From Isoetes taiwanensis (Eukaryota > Streptophyta > Lycopodiopsida > Isoetales > Isoetaceae), in contig JAJEKV010000127.1 of the NCBI GenBank assembly GCA_021234155.1, positions 186,001 to 250,000 on the forward strand: a DNA stretch of 64,000 nucleotides, written 5' to 3'. The notes below the pieces were generated by a model. The model searched no databases. It was not told the origin of the DNA and saw only the letters and a list, made by a program, of their open reading frames with translations. Below, one piece after another: positions 9,637-21,617 of this stretch (position 1 is the first letter of the stretch; every line of letters begins with the position of its first letter). A program made the position numbers and the translations under genes.

Positions 9637-12600
9637 ATGGAGATGCTTCAAATGACAGAACCTGGTAGATCTTCGTTGGTCGTTGACCACCCAGAAGGTC
9701 ATCAGCAGCAGACCCAACCAGCGGCTTCTGCTACTTCTTTTTCTAGCCAAGCAAACGCGTTAATGCGGAAAAATGCTACTTTTCAGGTATGGAAATGGAT
9801 CTTTTTCCCAATTCGATTTAGCATGTTATGGTTGTTCCAAGTACAGAAATATCACATAATGATTTTTCCAGATTTTATTGGTTTTATCTTGTACTTTTGG
9901 AATTGGTCACGCTCCAGTAATTGGTTCTAGTAGGACTTTTAGACAAGTAGCAGATTTTCCTTGCTTGTTTGTAAAGCAAACCAGCACAGAGAACGCCGTA
10001 TGATAGGACCAGTAATGCAGAGTACAAGCTTCCTTAATTTAACTTCTTCATGGAGTTTATTCCTCATCCTGTCTTACATCTCAATCTGCTTTTGAAACTT
10101 ATTCTATGTAATTTAATTCAGTTGTTGATGTATTTTTACTAACTTCAATCAGTGTTGTATACCAGAAACGCAATTGGAAAACCAATGCATGCCTTATCTT
10201 CGTTCCATTATTCATCTGTATTCTCCTTGTTGTAATGCAAACTGTGGTTAACAATCTACTCAATGCATCAAAATATCGGTGTGGTTGCAAGTGTGTGTAT
10301 GTGAATTCTTCAACATGCACAAAACAATGTGGTTTGGAATATTCAACCCAGGATCAAGCTTCCGCTTGTCCCATATCATCCCCTACAAAATATCCAGCTG
10401 TTCTGCAAGTTCCCAGACCAGAATACCGTGCTGTCAATGACGACATGGGTTTTTCAGACTTGCCAGACAAGTCTTGTAGGAGCTCCAACTCTTGCCCTGT
10501 GACATTTCTCTACACTGGACAGAATCAGTCTTTGGCAGAGAGTAATGAGATTCTCAACCTGCAATATTATCAAACTAATGCGTTTCTGTAGAGAGTTGAT
10601 CCCGTTTTATTTGATATTTTGCAGCTATCACAGGCAATATGCTCAATAGCAAGGCCTCAGGAAATCTATCAGATGCACTCAATCTACTGTCGAAATATGT
10701 TCCTGTGAGTATAAGAAAATAGAGCATGTTTTAGTTCAAATTCTATACATTAAAGAAACATGTACCTCAAGTGGTATAGATATGTCTGTCCCTGTTCAAA
10801 AACTGCATTGGAGCAGTTGTATTTCCTTATACAGGTTAAATGTTCTAGAACAAATATATAACAGGAAAACTAAAGTATCAGAGGTTGCTACCCCAGACTT
10901 CAATGTTCAGATGTCAGCAATGTCTTGTACTCAGTGCTTTTTATGTTACAGACCCTGCTCTTCTGGCTGCTTAATAAATATATTTCTTGCACTTTTGGTT
11001 GCTTAAAAAAGCCATATACTTACAGATATGTTTTGATGGTTATAAATTTACATCGACTACATTCTGATCAATGTGGCATTAATCCTATTTTCCAGGGCAC
11101 AGATACATGGACTGCAAGTACTAATTTCCTTGAACCAGCATTTTTCTCTGATGCACCACTTTATTTACTACAATCAAATTGTTCAAGCTTTACCGCTGGG
11201 AGTCTTGCCAATCTTAGCAATTTGTATTCTAGGATAAGTTGTACGGCCCTTTTCTTATGTGCGCACTAAAAAGTGCTGCTTATATGATATGTTAATCCTT
11301 GTGGTTTCTTGCAGCAATAGAATGCCTTGCAACTGAAATTTTATGGCGAAACAGTTCTGCTATAATAGATGATGAAACTTATCATGGCTATCGGAAAAGC
11401 AATTCAAAAGGATATATTAATGAGATCTCTGCTGGTGCGTGAATGATCTTTTATATTATGCGGTTGACTCTATTGAGGATATTCACAATGGACCATCTTA
11501 TAATGGAATGCAGCATATGATTTTCAAGACACGACTGTGGACAAACTTAATGTCAAAATTTCATATAATGCAACCTTCCGAAATGACAGTTTTGGTTCTG
11601 CTCCTGCTTTAGTTCGGGCTTCAAGAAGCATGAATCTGGTAGTTCTTGCATTATTTTGAGGTGTATAGAAATAGGATGCCATTTGGCTGTCTATTATCAT
11701 GATTAGAAATATTTTCTGCCACTATGGTGGTCACATATCAGTTTTCCTTGCTTTTGCTGAACACTGGTATGGATGTTTTGCAGGTTGCTCAGGCATTTTT
11801 AAGGTCATTACAAGGGCCAGACGCAGAGTTGCCATTATGGTTTGTTAAGGAAATGCCAAAGCAAGAATCACGAACTCGATTAGACTTTACTAGTCTCTTA
11901 GGCCCGCTCTTTTTCATGTGGGTAATTCAACTTCTGTTTCCTGTAAGTGACCTCCTTTCTCATCCTTTTACTTTATTTCCTCCTCCATCTTGCAAGAGCA
12001 ATATCTTTTAGACTTGTGCTGCAACATAAGTGATGAATCTGCAAAAATTTGGACCAGATTCTATAAACGATTCCCTATTACTATACACGTAGACTATACA
12101 GTAATATGTCCAGATAACAAATAGAAAAATACCACCTGCTTTGTGACATCACTAACATGCACATGGAGGTACAAATGATTTTATGCTTTCTGTCTGCTAG
12201 TAGATTTAGTTCCAGCTTTGAACTGTGTTGTTACACGAGGCATAACCAATTAATTTTTTTTGCCCTTCACAGGTTGTCTTGACATCTCTAGTATATGAAA
12301 AGCAGAATAACCTTCGGATCATGATGAAAATGCATGGTCTTGGAGATGCTCCATACTGGGTGATTACTTATGGGTATTTTTTAGTGCTTTCCATATTCTA
12401 CATGTTCTGCTTTGTGCTATTCGGATCTGTTGTTGGTAAGAACATTTTTATTTATACATCTGTCCTTACTCCTTTTGTTCACCACTATACATGCTAATAC
12501 AAATGTAATGAGTACTGAACTATATTCCCTTGTTTCAGACTTGAAGATTTTCAGGCTCAATTCTTATGGAATACAACTTATTTTCTACTTGGTCACTGTG

Positions 12601-15165
12601 AACTTACAAATAACTTTCGGGTTTTTTGTAGCAACTCGTTTCTCAAGTGTGCGGACTGCAACAGGTATATTTCTTCAACATCTAGGTTGAGTGTAGGTGC
12701 ATGGCCACATGTAATGAGCTTTGGTTCTGTGTTTCCCGAAGTAGAAAAGTAATACAGGGATAGAATTTGCTTTGCGCTGCCACTTCAGTATGTAACAATT
12801 CTAGAAAGAGGGGCATCAGGGAAACAGCTGAAAATAATGATATTAAAGACTTCAGAGCCCACTTAAGTTTCCATTCGTTTTCCATATGAAAGTACTTTTC
12901 ATCGAATCAAAATGATATATGGGCATCTGATTTAGCCTGAGCACTTCACAAACTGTTCACTCAAGCAGCAGAATAGTCAATAGGGAGAATAAGCAAATTG
13001 GTTCTGGAAAATTTTCTAACCTTCTCTTCCATCATCTCACGACTCCTTGAGCTTAGGGCAGGCTTCAAGATATGACACAGGAATGAATCCTTGTTAGTTA
13101 CCTGATTTTTAGTTCTTCGGACACTAATGGTTGTGGAAAACTGCATACTTCTATTCCATAGTTTGTGGCTACCTTTATGTGTTCGGATCTGGACTTCTCG
13201 GCAGATTTCTCTTCCAGTTCTTTCTAGAGGACAAAGGCACCGGGAGTAAGTGTCCAATTTTGAGATATGAGTTCTACAAGAAACTTTCTTCTAAATGATT
13301 TCCAACCTTGCAGGGGGGTGGATATTTGCTATGGAGCTTATCCCTGCTTTTTCCTTGTATCGAGGGCTCTATGAATTTGGTCAATATGCATATATAGGGT
13401 ACTATCAAGGAACAGCTGGCATGCAGTGGAAGAACATGAATGATCATGAGAACGGAATGAGACAAATTTTGGGGATCATGTTGGTTGAATCGTTTCTTTT
13501 GCTTCCACTTGCATATTATCTAGATCAAGTTACTGGATCTGGAAATGGTTTAAAAAAGCATCCTCTTTTTTTCTTGAAAAGAAGATCAACCGTGCCCTTG
13601 TTGAGGCTACCCAGTTTTAGAAACCAGATTTCTCAAATAGATATGCACGTCGAGCATGCTGATGTTGCAGAAGAGGTATGTTCATCCTTGCAATGGGGTA
13701 GAAATGTACACATGTCTTACTTCCATGTCCTCACAGAGAGCAATAGTGGAGGGTTTAAGGGGAAAGAATGACGCATCATATGCCATCATATGTGATGACT
13801 TAAGAAAAAAATACCCGGGAAAAGATGGAAACACTGACAAGTTAGCTGTTAGTGGTCTATCACTGGCAATTAAACGTGGGGAGTGCTTTGGTATGCTGGG
13901 ACCTAATGGTGCTGGGAAGACAACAAGTATAAACATGGTAATGGTTCTCAGTTTCTTTCCCTCTCAAATTCACTGGCTTACTTTCTTACTTCTGCAGATG
14001 ATTGGATTTCTTACACCAACATCGGGAACAGCACGAATTGAGGGGTTGGACATTGCGAAGGAGCTTGATAAAATATATGCATGCATGGGTGTATGTCCTC
14101 AGCACGAGTAAGTACAGTTGATGAAAATAAATTGTCTCCATGTACCACAGCTTATAAGGTACAATTCTTAGTTTGATCTGGGAGACACTCACTGGCGAGG
14201 AACATCTTCTATTCTATGGACGGCTCAAAAATCTTAATGGCGCTGCACTTAAGAACGTACTATCCCTTCTAGTATCCATTACTTATCTTCCTGAGCGTAG
14301 GGCCACTTATCGAGCTTGAAATTTTCCAGGCTGTGGAGACATCATTAAAAAGTGTCAACCTCTACAAGAAGGGTGTGAGGGACAAACAAGCAGGGAAGTA
14401 CAGTGGAGGAATGAAGCGTCGATTGAGTGTAGCCATTTCATTGATTGGGAACCCCAAGGTAATGTGGCCTTAGTATGATATTACCTCTGCTGAATGACTT
14501 AACTATGAATAACTTAAATGTGGCTTTAGGTGGTATATATGGATGAGCCTAGTACGGGACTTGATCCAGCATCAAGGAATAACTTATGGAATGTGATAAA
14601 GCAAGCAAAACAAGAGCGTGCCATCATCCTGACAAGTAAACATAACTTAAATTACTTTCTTCAACAAATGATGAAATCAAATTCTAAATTCTACTTGATA
14701 TAATCTTCAGCACATTCAATGGAAGAGGCAGAAGCTCTTTGTGACCGTCTTGGAATCTTTGTCAATGGTCAATTACAATGTATTGGGAATGCGAAAGAGG
14801 TGAGTTTAAGCAGAAAATCGTCCAGAAATGCTGCTCAAATTGATACTTAATTGTTGGTTTTACAGCTAAGGGCAAGGTATGGGGGAACGTATGTCCTGAC
14901 TATAACAACACCTTCTTCCAAGGAAGAAACGGTTGTAGACCTTGTGAAATCTCTCTCTCCCGAATTTAAGAAAGTATATGGTCTTTCGGGTACCCAGAAA
15001 TTTGAAATGCCCAAATCAAACTTGAGGATAGCAGATGTATTCAGAGCCGTGGAGAGGAACAAAGAGGAGCTAATGATTCAGGCATGGGGCTTGACAGACA
15101 CCACCTTGGAGGATGTATTCATCAAAGTTGCTGTGCAATCTAGTGCTGAAACTTCATTACCTTGA
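9637..15165 (+). CDS. ABCA-subfamily (ATH-type) ABC transporter, 18 exons
   Basis: Exons as I read them: 9637-9786, 10166-10541, 10625-10704, 11096-11240 (or 11237), 11315-11434, 11514-11638, 11784-11942, 12273-12435, 12539-12664, 13162-13245, 13314-13675, 13737-13937, 13998-14107, 14172-14256, 14330-14458, 14530-14635, 14711-14799, 14866-15165. All use GT-AG and keep phase, giving about 969 residues, normal for plant half-size ABCA proteins. The N-terminus has SQANALMRKNATFQ, typical of the ATH group. The first membrane segment is near 60-80, followed by a Cys-rich extracytoplasmic loop, then a membrane block from about 365 to 600. The ATPase domain has Walker A GPNGAGKTT (about 685-693), Q-loop CPQHE, signature YSGGMKRRLS (about 786), Walker B VVYMDEPSTGLDP (806) and the H-loop His (THSMEEAE). 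The family moves lipids across membranes using ATP. It is convergent with the PPR gene. The exon 4 donor and the start are the least certain points. Confidence 0.9.
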
Positions 15166-15555
15166 TCGTTTATGATATATTAAACTCAGTGAAGGAATTT
15201 AATGATTTATATTCAAAAGGCTTATTGACCTATTTGTATACCTAGTTATAAATCCCGTTGCATGCCATATACTTACCAGATCAAACCTTACTAAGATTAC
15301 TTTTCTCAGAAGACTCATGGAGCGTGGCTGAAGAAGAGAAACAAATAGGCCTAACTTCTTTTGGCATTTCGCTTGCACGTATTTTAATTTCATTCTCCTG
15401 TTTCACAAACAATAAGTCTTGTGGAAGAAATGTTGCTGCTCATACTATTGTTTCTGATAAGCTGTACTTCAAGATGTATACTGACCTGATAGGTGCATTT
15501 GATGAAGTATTGTGAAGCATTGGTTCAATGACTGCCACGAAATGTCCACAGCTTG
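15166..15555. other. shared 3' region between convergent ABCA and PPR genes
   Basis: The ABCA gene ends at 15165 on plus and the PPR frame ends at 15556 on minus, so both 3' UTRs must lie in or overlap these 390 bases. No other feature is seen. Confidence 0.6.
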
Positions 15556-17283
15556 TCAAGTGAGAGCAGTTTTGCTAACATCATAATTTGTATTCTCCCT
15601 TTCTTCATTGGATGCATAAATATTAGACAATAAAACATATGACACATCTATATTTGGGTCAAGCTCAATAATATGATCTGCGGCACGCTTCCCTTGTTCT
15701 TTATTGCCATAAATTTGACATGCACCAAGCATTATTGTCCATATCATTGTACTATTTTGTAGTGGCATGCTGAGCATCAAGTCTTCGGCTTCCTCCAACA
15801 ATCCAGAAAGGCCAAGAATTTTGATTATACAACCATAATGTTCTGTCATTTGAATAATCTTATGATCTCTAATTGAAACAAAAAAATGATAAGGTTCTAG
15901 TACCAGACCTGCATGGCAACAGGCCGAAAGAACGATGACAAACATGATGCCATCAGGACTTGAGCCTTCTTGCTGCATTTTTGTGAGAATACATATGGCA
16001 TCTCTGCCTTGTCCATGCAAAGCATATGCTGCAGCCATGGCAGTCCAAGAAAGAACATTGTGCCTATGCATATTTTCGAACACCACTCTTGCATCTTCTA
16101 GGCTCCCACATTTTGCATACATATTTATAAGGGCAGTTGCAATAGCAACATCCTCAATATCATTTTTGATGATGTAATCATTAACTTGTCTGCCCTCTGC
16201 TAGATCCGCCAGGTTAGTACATGCATCTAGCACACCAATCAGAGTTATCCAATTTGGTCTAATAGCTTCATCTTTCATTTGTCTAAAGACCTCCAGAGCT
16301 TCTCTGCTATGCCCATTTTGAGAATATGCCCCTATCATGGCATTCCATGAAATTACATCGCGCTTTGATAATTTATCGAATATTGAGCGAGCACTATACA
16401 GACAACCAAACTTCCCCAACAAATTCACCAGCGATGTCCCAACAAAAACATCTGTTTCAAGTCCCACCTCCACAATGCGTTCATACAATTTTTCTAACAC
16501 ATTGACATGGCTGCAAGCATCAAGAACACTAATGTATGTGACTTTATTTGGTTTCATACCTTCAACCAACATTTGCTCAAACACGTCCAAAGCTTCTTTG
16601 TCGTCTCCAGATTGAGCATATGCTGCGATCATAGTATTCCATGAGACAAGATTCCGTTCTACCATTGCATCAAATAGCATCCTTCCACTTAGGACAGTCC
16701 CACACTTCCCATACATATTAACAATTGAAGTATCCAGTACAACATCTGACACTGACCCACAACGAATTACTTTTGCATGTATTAACTTACCCTGTGAAAG
16801 TGCTCCTGGATAAGAACAAGCTCCAAGGACCGCACTATATGTAAACCCATTGGGATCTACCCCCTCAAGCTGCATTTGCATGAACAATAAGAGTGCTTCT
16901 TTTTCATAACCTTGCTGAATATATATCACAATCATAACAGTCCAAGAAAAGACGTTTCTGTTACGTATACTTTGAAATGCCGAAATTGCATAATCTAGGG
17001 ATCCACACTTTCCATACATTTCCATAAGAAGGTTTCCCAAATAATCTCGAGTTCCACTACCATTTCTTAAGATTTGGGCATGAACCCATTTGCCTTCCCA
17101 TAATGCCGTGGCATTTCCATATTTTCGCAACAAAGATGGATAAGTTGCAGGGTCAAGTTTAGAGCTAAAGCTAGCTTGAAATTGAGGGACTTGATGATTG
17201 CTATTGCAACGTGTGCCTGAATCTTCTGGCCACCGAGCGGTGGATGTTGCTAGGACAGAAACCCTGCTTAAACCCGCCTCCAT
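15556..17283 (-). CDS. PLS-type pentatricopeptide repeat protein, truncated in E2
   Basis: A single uninterrupted 575-residue frame with ATG at 17283-17281. The first 35 or so residues are Ser/Arg-rich with few acids, compatible with an organelle targeting peptide. From about residue 42 to the end it is built of PPR motifs of the P, L and S types, such as LLMEMYGKCGSLDYA, VSWNTMIAAYAQSGD and ALINMYAKCGSLEDAR. After the last S motif an E1 motif (IWTIMLGACQIYGNKEQGKR) is complete, and E2 begins (YVLLSNIYAS) but then turns into unrelated sequence and stops. No DYW deaminase domain follows. Such proteins bind organelle RNA, often as specificity factors for C-to-U editing. With E2 broken, an editing role would need a partner, or the gene may be decaying. 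The long intact frame argues for selection until recently. Confidence 0.85.
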   Translation of the reverse strand: MEAGLSRVSVLATSTARWPEDSGTRCNSNHQVPQFQASFSSKLDPATYPSLLRKYGNATALWEGKWVHAQILRNGSGTRDYLGNLLMEMYGKCGSLDYAISAFQSIRNRNVFSWTVMIVIYIQQGYEKEALLLFMQMQLEGVDPNGFTYSAVLGACSYPGALSQGKLIHAKVIRCGSVSDVVLDTSIVNMYGKCGTVLSGRMLFDAMVERNLVSWNTMIAAYAQSGDDKEALDVFEQMLVEGMKPNKVTYISVLDACSHVNVLEKLYERIVEVGLETDVFVGTSLVNLLGKFGCLYSARSIFDKLSKRDVISWNAMIGAYSQNGHSREALEVFRQMKDEAIRPNWITLIGVLDACTNLADLAEGRQVNDYIIKNDIEDVAIATALINMYAKCGSLEDARVVFENMHRHNVLSWTAMAAAYALHGQGRDAICILTKMQQEGSSPDGIMFVIVLSACCHAGLVLEPYHFFVSIRDHKIIQMTEHYGCIIKILGLSGLLEEAEDLMLSMPLQNSTMIWTIMLGACQIYGNKEQGKRAADHIIELDPNIDVSYVLLSNIYASNEERENTNYDVSKTALT

Positions 17284-17790
17284 ATACGGCTATATGCTTC
17301 CCATTAGAAAACACATGTTCCTGACTTTCGAATAGGCCTTTCGAATATCGTATGTCGGAATATTCGAATATAAGCGTTTCTGGATTTACCCTCGGTTCGG
17401 GAAGTTCCCCGGAACCCTTGTAACCTGCTGGACAAAATCCAGATTTAGCTGGACAGATTTGAAACAGTAGGAAAAATTCTGGCTGAAAATAACAGATTTT
17501 CTTAGTATTTCCGTAGGAATCGTGACCCTGTGTTGGAGCTTGCCGAGATAGGTTCAAAACAGTCGGAAAGATGCTTCCTGAGGCTGAAAAATTTCCCGAA
17601 CCAAGGATTTACCTTGGTGAACTACTTTGACTAGGATTTTCCTAGAGTCCTAGAGTCAGTCCTGTCCCTATGGATCTGTGGACGACAAAAATAAACTTAA
17701 TGCAATTAAATTTTTGTTGCTTCTTATCGCTACTTTCGTTGGTCTTTGATGACCTTATTCGGTGCATTTATTGGCTCCCGATTTGGGCTT
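17284..17790. other. 5' flank of the PPR gene; retroelement end motif near 17680
   Basis: No separate gene is seen. A minus-strand frame crossing 17557-17201 is a shadow that includes the PPR leader. At about 17665-17710 the string CTATGGATCTGTGGACGACAAAAAT on plus is another copy of the retroelement 3'-end motif, with a degenerate AATT-type tail. Confidence 0.4.
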
Positions 17791-18160
17791 GGATTCCAGG
17801 GGGGTATTAGACTCATGGAATAGGGGGTATTAGACTCGTGGTTCGGCGTGCACACTTATTCCACAAGTCGAATACCCCTAATTTTGAATTAATGTTAGGC
17901 AAGTCAAATACCTCCAAAATGGAAAATCTCCTTGACCGGAACTATCCAAAAAAAATAATAGAATAAAATAGAATAGAATCCAAAGGGGTATCAGACTCGT
18001 CTAAACTCACACCTGCATTACACAAGTCGAATACCCAAGGGGTATTAGGCTCATCTAAACTTAGTTATGTATTGTGCAAGTCGAATACCCCCTTGGTTAT
18101 CCCACAAGTCGAATACCCCCTTTAATCCTTATACCCCTCACCTTGGGGTATTAGGCTCAA
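17791..18160. repeat. cluster of GGGGTATTAGACTC / GTCGAATACCCC inverted words
   Basis: At least five GGGGTATTAGACT-like words (around 17800, 17825, 17986, 18039 and 18145) alternate with at least four AAGTCGAATACCCC-like words (around 17866, 18020, 18078 and 18107). The second word is nearly the reverse complement of the first, so the region can fold in many ways. Other copies are diverged (GTCAAATACCTCC near 17905). It looks like an expanded small foldback repeat. No coding potential is seen. Confidence 0.75.
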
Positions 18161-18609
18161 TCATTAGATCCAATATTCATATGTCTTTTAACAACATGCA
18201 ACATGCACCATGTTGTGGTTATTGCTATAAAACAAAGTATAGAAGCAAAGTATAGTAGTGGGGTCATTTCATGTGTTAGATTGCCAAGTAGTCCAAAAAT
18301 TGTAAAAGTGGTACAATCAATGGGCATTCCTCACTTGAATTTAAAAAAGAAAGAAGTCGGACAATACATAAACAACAAACCACATATTGGAATTGGAAAG
18401 GAATTCTTTCCATTAACAACGGCCCGCATCCATCTCTGAAAGCGAACGCATTGTAAGCCATATACTCGACATATTTGCTGCAGCTGATGGGGGGCCAAAA
18501 TCAGCAATAATGAGGACCAACAGTTTTAACACTGTTCCTTCAACAATTCATTAAAGAAGCAGGAATTCTAAGAGAAGATGAATGCAATAGCTGACTGAAT
18601 CTGAATAAA

Positions 18610-19156
18610 TCAATAATTTTCCTGACTGATGATGGCAATAGGACGCTGAACAGATCTAGTTCCATCACTCCAAACAAGCAATCCAAAAATGGTTTCTGAT
18701 TTGCCAGACAAAAGAGGAATTTTGCTTGCAACAACATGGACTTTGAATCTCTTCTTCTGTGGAACACTAGAATTTCAGGCTCAACCTGGATCTGCACACC
18801 CATTGGAGATTCAACTCTAACTTTGTAGACTAATTGGCAGGACCAGCATTCGTAACAACCCTGCTCATGCTTTTCTGCAAAAGAGATCTAGCATTCGCCA
18901 GATCAAAAACAACTGAGAAAGAAGGATAATTAAAATCCAGAGTGCCAAAATTTGCCTTCTTTGAGTTAGAAGGGAATATCCCTCTAGTCACCAGAGACAA
19001 AGCCTTATTTGAGTAGTTCAAGGTGCAAAGAAAATCTGCATAATCCTTAACCTCTACATCATAAACATGGCCAGGAGCAAGAGCTCTTTCATGATCAACA
19101 TGTCCAGCTCCAAAATCAAAAGGAGTAGAAATATTGCATGTGGATTCATCAAGCAA
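18610..19156 (-). pseudogene. subtilisin-like protease (subtilase) C-terminal fragment, frameshifted
   Basis: From 19156 on minus the frame reads STPFDFGAGHVDHERALAPG, then YDVEVKDYADFLCTLNYSN, then LDFNYPSFSVV and SRVVTNAG. These are the signatures that follow the catalytic Ser region and start the fibronectin-like domain of plant subtilases. After VTNAGPAN the frame shifts (about 18830) to continue VYKVRVESPMGV, and shifts again (about 18735) to VHVVASKIPLLSGKSETIF and SVQRPIAIISQ, with a TGA at 18612-18610. The protease domain with the Asp, His and Ser active site is absent upstream; the similarity stops near 19156 at a short repeated sequence. This is a 5'-truncated, doubly frameshifted relic. 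Confidence 0.8.
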
Positions 19157-19173
19157 AACAGATTCTATGGATT

Positions 19174-19222
19174 CTGTTGAGCTTGCCTGTTGTTGCCGGC
19201 GGGAAATAAGGTCATGTGATGG
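19174..19222. repeat. dispersed 49 bp repeat, copy 1
   Basis: CTGTTGAGCTTGCCTGTTGT and the following 29 bases (with GCGGGAAA and ATGTGATGG) are repeated with a few changes at 19461-19509. Copy 1 sits at the truncated 5' edge of the subtilase relic, so the repeat may mark an insertion or rearrangement junction. Confidence 0.7.
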
Positions 19223-19460
19223 GAAATACTGAAGAAAATACCATCCATGAAGAATAAACTATTTGAGTTTAGTTGTTGAACACCTTTGGGAATCGAACAT
19301 TGAAGAACATAACATTGAAGAACAGATTCGACTGCTAGAACTAAAATAGACTCAAGAATTGTATAGAAGTGATAAGAAACAAAGCAACGCATAGTAGTTA
19401 TAACATCAAAGCATAAATGTGGGAATCAGTATGGAAGATTGAGCCAAAAAAAAAATACCT

Positions 19461-19509
19461 CTGTTGAGCTTGCCTACTGTTGTCAGCGGGAAACTGTGCC
19501 ATGCGATGG
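19461..19509. repeat. dispersed 49 bp repeat, copy 2
   Basis: The partner of 19174-19222, in the same orientation, 287 bases away. The sequence between the two copies (19223-19460) has no recognised content and could be an insertion. Confidence 0.7.
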
Positions 19510-20268
19510 ATTTATAGCTTGGTTTTGGGGGTATTCGGCCCAGATGATTGCATGCATGAGGTATTCGGCTTCCAAAATTTGATCGGACAAAAAAAAGAAA
19601 GAAAGATGCAGACCGAATACCACGAGAAGGCATTCAGCTTAGGGTTTACTGGAATCGAAGCTGAAATTCGGAGCCAATATTTCCTTCGGAACCTTATTGT
19701 TCATATATTTGGTTGTGGATATTCTACATTCTGACTTGGTAGTCACAAGCAATGTTCGAGTTCTTAGAAAGGGCGAAAAGAAGGCATGAAAAGTTTATAT
19801 CTTGCATTGTTAATATTATTTTTGGGTTGCCCGAAGAACAAACCCTTCAGAGTTGGGCTGGTGGTATATGCCATTTGATGTTGCTTGATGTGTCGTTTGG
19901 ACAGCCCAGGTTGAAAGTGGAGCCGTGTAAGGAAAGGTCTTCCTTGCCATCCACTAGCATGAATCGTCATTAGACGCCATCTAATTGCCCATTGTGCTTC
20001 TCCGTCCACTAACTCCCCAATTTCGTGTTATATCGCCAGCACATGGCTTCCTCGTGGGTGCCCAACTTCGAGTTCTTTTACTTGCTTTAGGAAGTCATAG
20101 CTGCCCCATTTGATTGGAGCTTTATAGTCTACGTTCTGGGAGCTTCACACTAAGTATAGCCACTGGGACAGATCGTTCAACCATCCTTGGAGTTGGGCTT
20201 TGCCCCATTCTGATGATACAATAGTAAAATAATATTAGGTTTAGTTGTAGTTTAGTTGCGTATATTCT
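19510..20268. other. intergenic, no gene seen
   Basis: Short frames (73-84 codons) overlap on both strands and lack known motifs. From about 20160 to 20268 the sequence reads into the tetranucleotide tail that follows and is probably the body of a short retroelement. Confidence 0.4.
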
Positions 20269-20270
20269 TC

Positions 20271-20289
20271 TACCTACCTACCTACCTAC

Positions 20290-20335
<46 letters not shown>
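20271..20335 (+). repeat. (TACC)n(TATC)n microsatellite tail
   Basis: About five TACC units followed by about eleven TATC units. It lies downstream of a CCCCATTCTGATGATACAATAG stretch like that seen before other tails, so it is read as the 3' tail of a retroelement on plus. Confidence 0.85.
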
Positions 20336-20336
<1 letters not shown>

Positions 20337-20627
20337 AAGATTTTTAGTTATCCATATTGAGCTTATTATTAACAAATCTATAACTTTCTTCACTGGAACT
20401 GGGTAAATAATTAGATTAATCTCGTTTTCATTTTATCATGCAATTAATCAGTAGACGGGATTTGGTTTTTTGTCTTCTGTGAAGAGTGGGTTCTGATAGT
20501 TGCTTAAGAAAGTACTGTAAATTTGAACCCTTGTTATAGTAGTATTCCAAGTCTAACATAAATGAACATATGGCGCTCCTAAAATAATGGCTAGGTTGGA
20601 AAAATGTTAAGACCCTATAATCATTAA

Positions 20628-20760
20628 GGGAAGGAAGGAAGGAAGGAAGGTTCTTTTATCGTCCGCGGAGGCCAATCGGCCTATGGGACCCAAATTACAC
20701 GGGTGCAGCAAGCCCGTTGCTATCCGGATTAAAAAACCCCCCCTTAGGAGGGAAAACCCG
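20628..20760 (-). repeat. retroelement 3' end with (GGAA)n tail
   Basis: Read on minus, a body ending in CCATAGGCCGATTGGCCTCC and GCGGACGATAAAAGAACC runs into (TTCC)n (20628-20650 on plus). The GGACGATAAAA ending identifies the family seen at 4005, 17680, 27815, 29875 and elsewhere; only the tetranucleotide differs. Confidence 0.7.
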
Positions 20761-21467
20761 TCACAGCAACAAACCTGCTGGCAGTTGTACAAATATACAT
20801 ATACAAGAATATAAATACACAAGAAATTTAATCCGTCCTACGATGCATGTTCCTACGTGCAAGTTCTTGTAAAAGAATCTCTTGAGAATGCTCTAAATTC
20901 ATAGATTCTCTAAGATTCTACCAAGGTTCTCTTAGAGGGTTCGTGAGCATTTCTCTAAATTTTATCTAGATTCCATTAAATTTCCCTAGATTCTCCAAGA
21001 TTCTATAAAGATCCCCTTAGATTCTCTTAGATTCATTTAGATTTTATTAGATTGCCCTTAGATTCAAAGAGATTCTATAAAGATTCCCTTAGATACTCTA
21101 AGATTTCATCAACATTTTCTTAGATTCCCTTAGATTTTATGAAGATTCCTTTAGATCCCCCAGATTTTAAGAGATTCCCTTAGGCTTGTAAATATTTTCC
21201 TAGATTCTCTTACATTTTATAAGATTTTCTTACATTCTATTAGATTCTTCTGGATTCCTTTACATTCTAGAACTTTTTAGAACATTCTAAGACTTCCTGG
21301 AACATTCTAAGACTTTCAATATATTCTAGAACTTTCTGGAAGTATTTCCCTAGATTTCCTTACATTCCCGTAAATTCCCCTACATTTTAGAACATTCTAA
21401 AACTTATTAGAACAATTTGGAACTTTCTGGAAGAATTTTCTTAGGTCCCCCCAGGTTCTCTTATGCT

Positions 21468-21539
21468 CTAGAACTTTCTAGAAGATTCTAGAACTTTCTA
21501 GAGCGTTCCAGAACATTCTAGAACCTTCTTGAACGAGCT
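21468..21539. promoter_or_regulatory. array of heat-shock-element-like half sites (copy 1)
   Basis: Read in steps of five, the sequence is almost wholly made of alternating TTCnn and GAAnn units: CTCTA GAACT TTCTA GAAGA, then TTCTA GAACT TTCTA GAGCG, then TTCCA GAACA TTCTA GAACC and TTCTT GAAC. The consensus heat-shock element is three such alternating units; here about fourteen are in register with very few mismatches. Whether heat-shock factors bind here is an inference. The array may instead be a by-product of expansion of a TTCTAGAA palindrome. Confidence 0.6.
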
Positions 21540-21617
21540 AGAATGTTATAGTCTATTTTATCTTAATGGGAACACTCCCCTTAAGTATATGTGAAACATA
21601 AATCACTCATAGAATTA

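Noticed and set aside
15258-15515. 85 codon plus-strand frame after the ABCA stop
   Set aside because: It has no motif and lies in the 3' UTR zone between convergent genes. The ABCA frame already ends with a typical family C-terminus.
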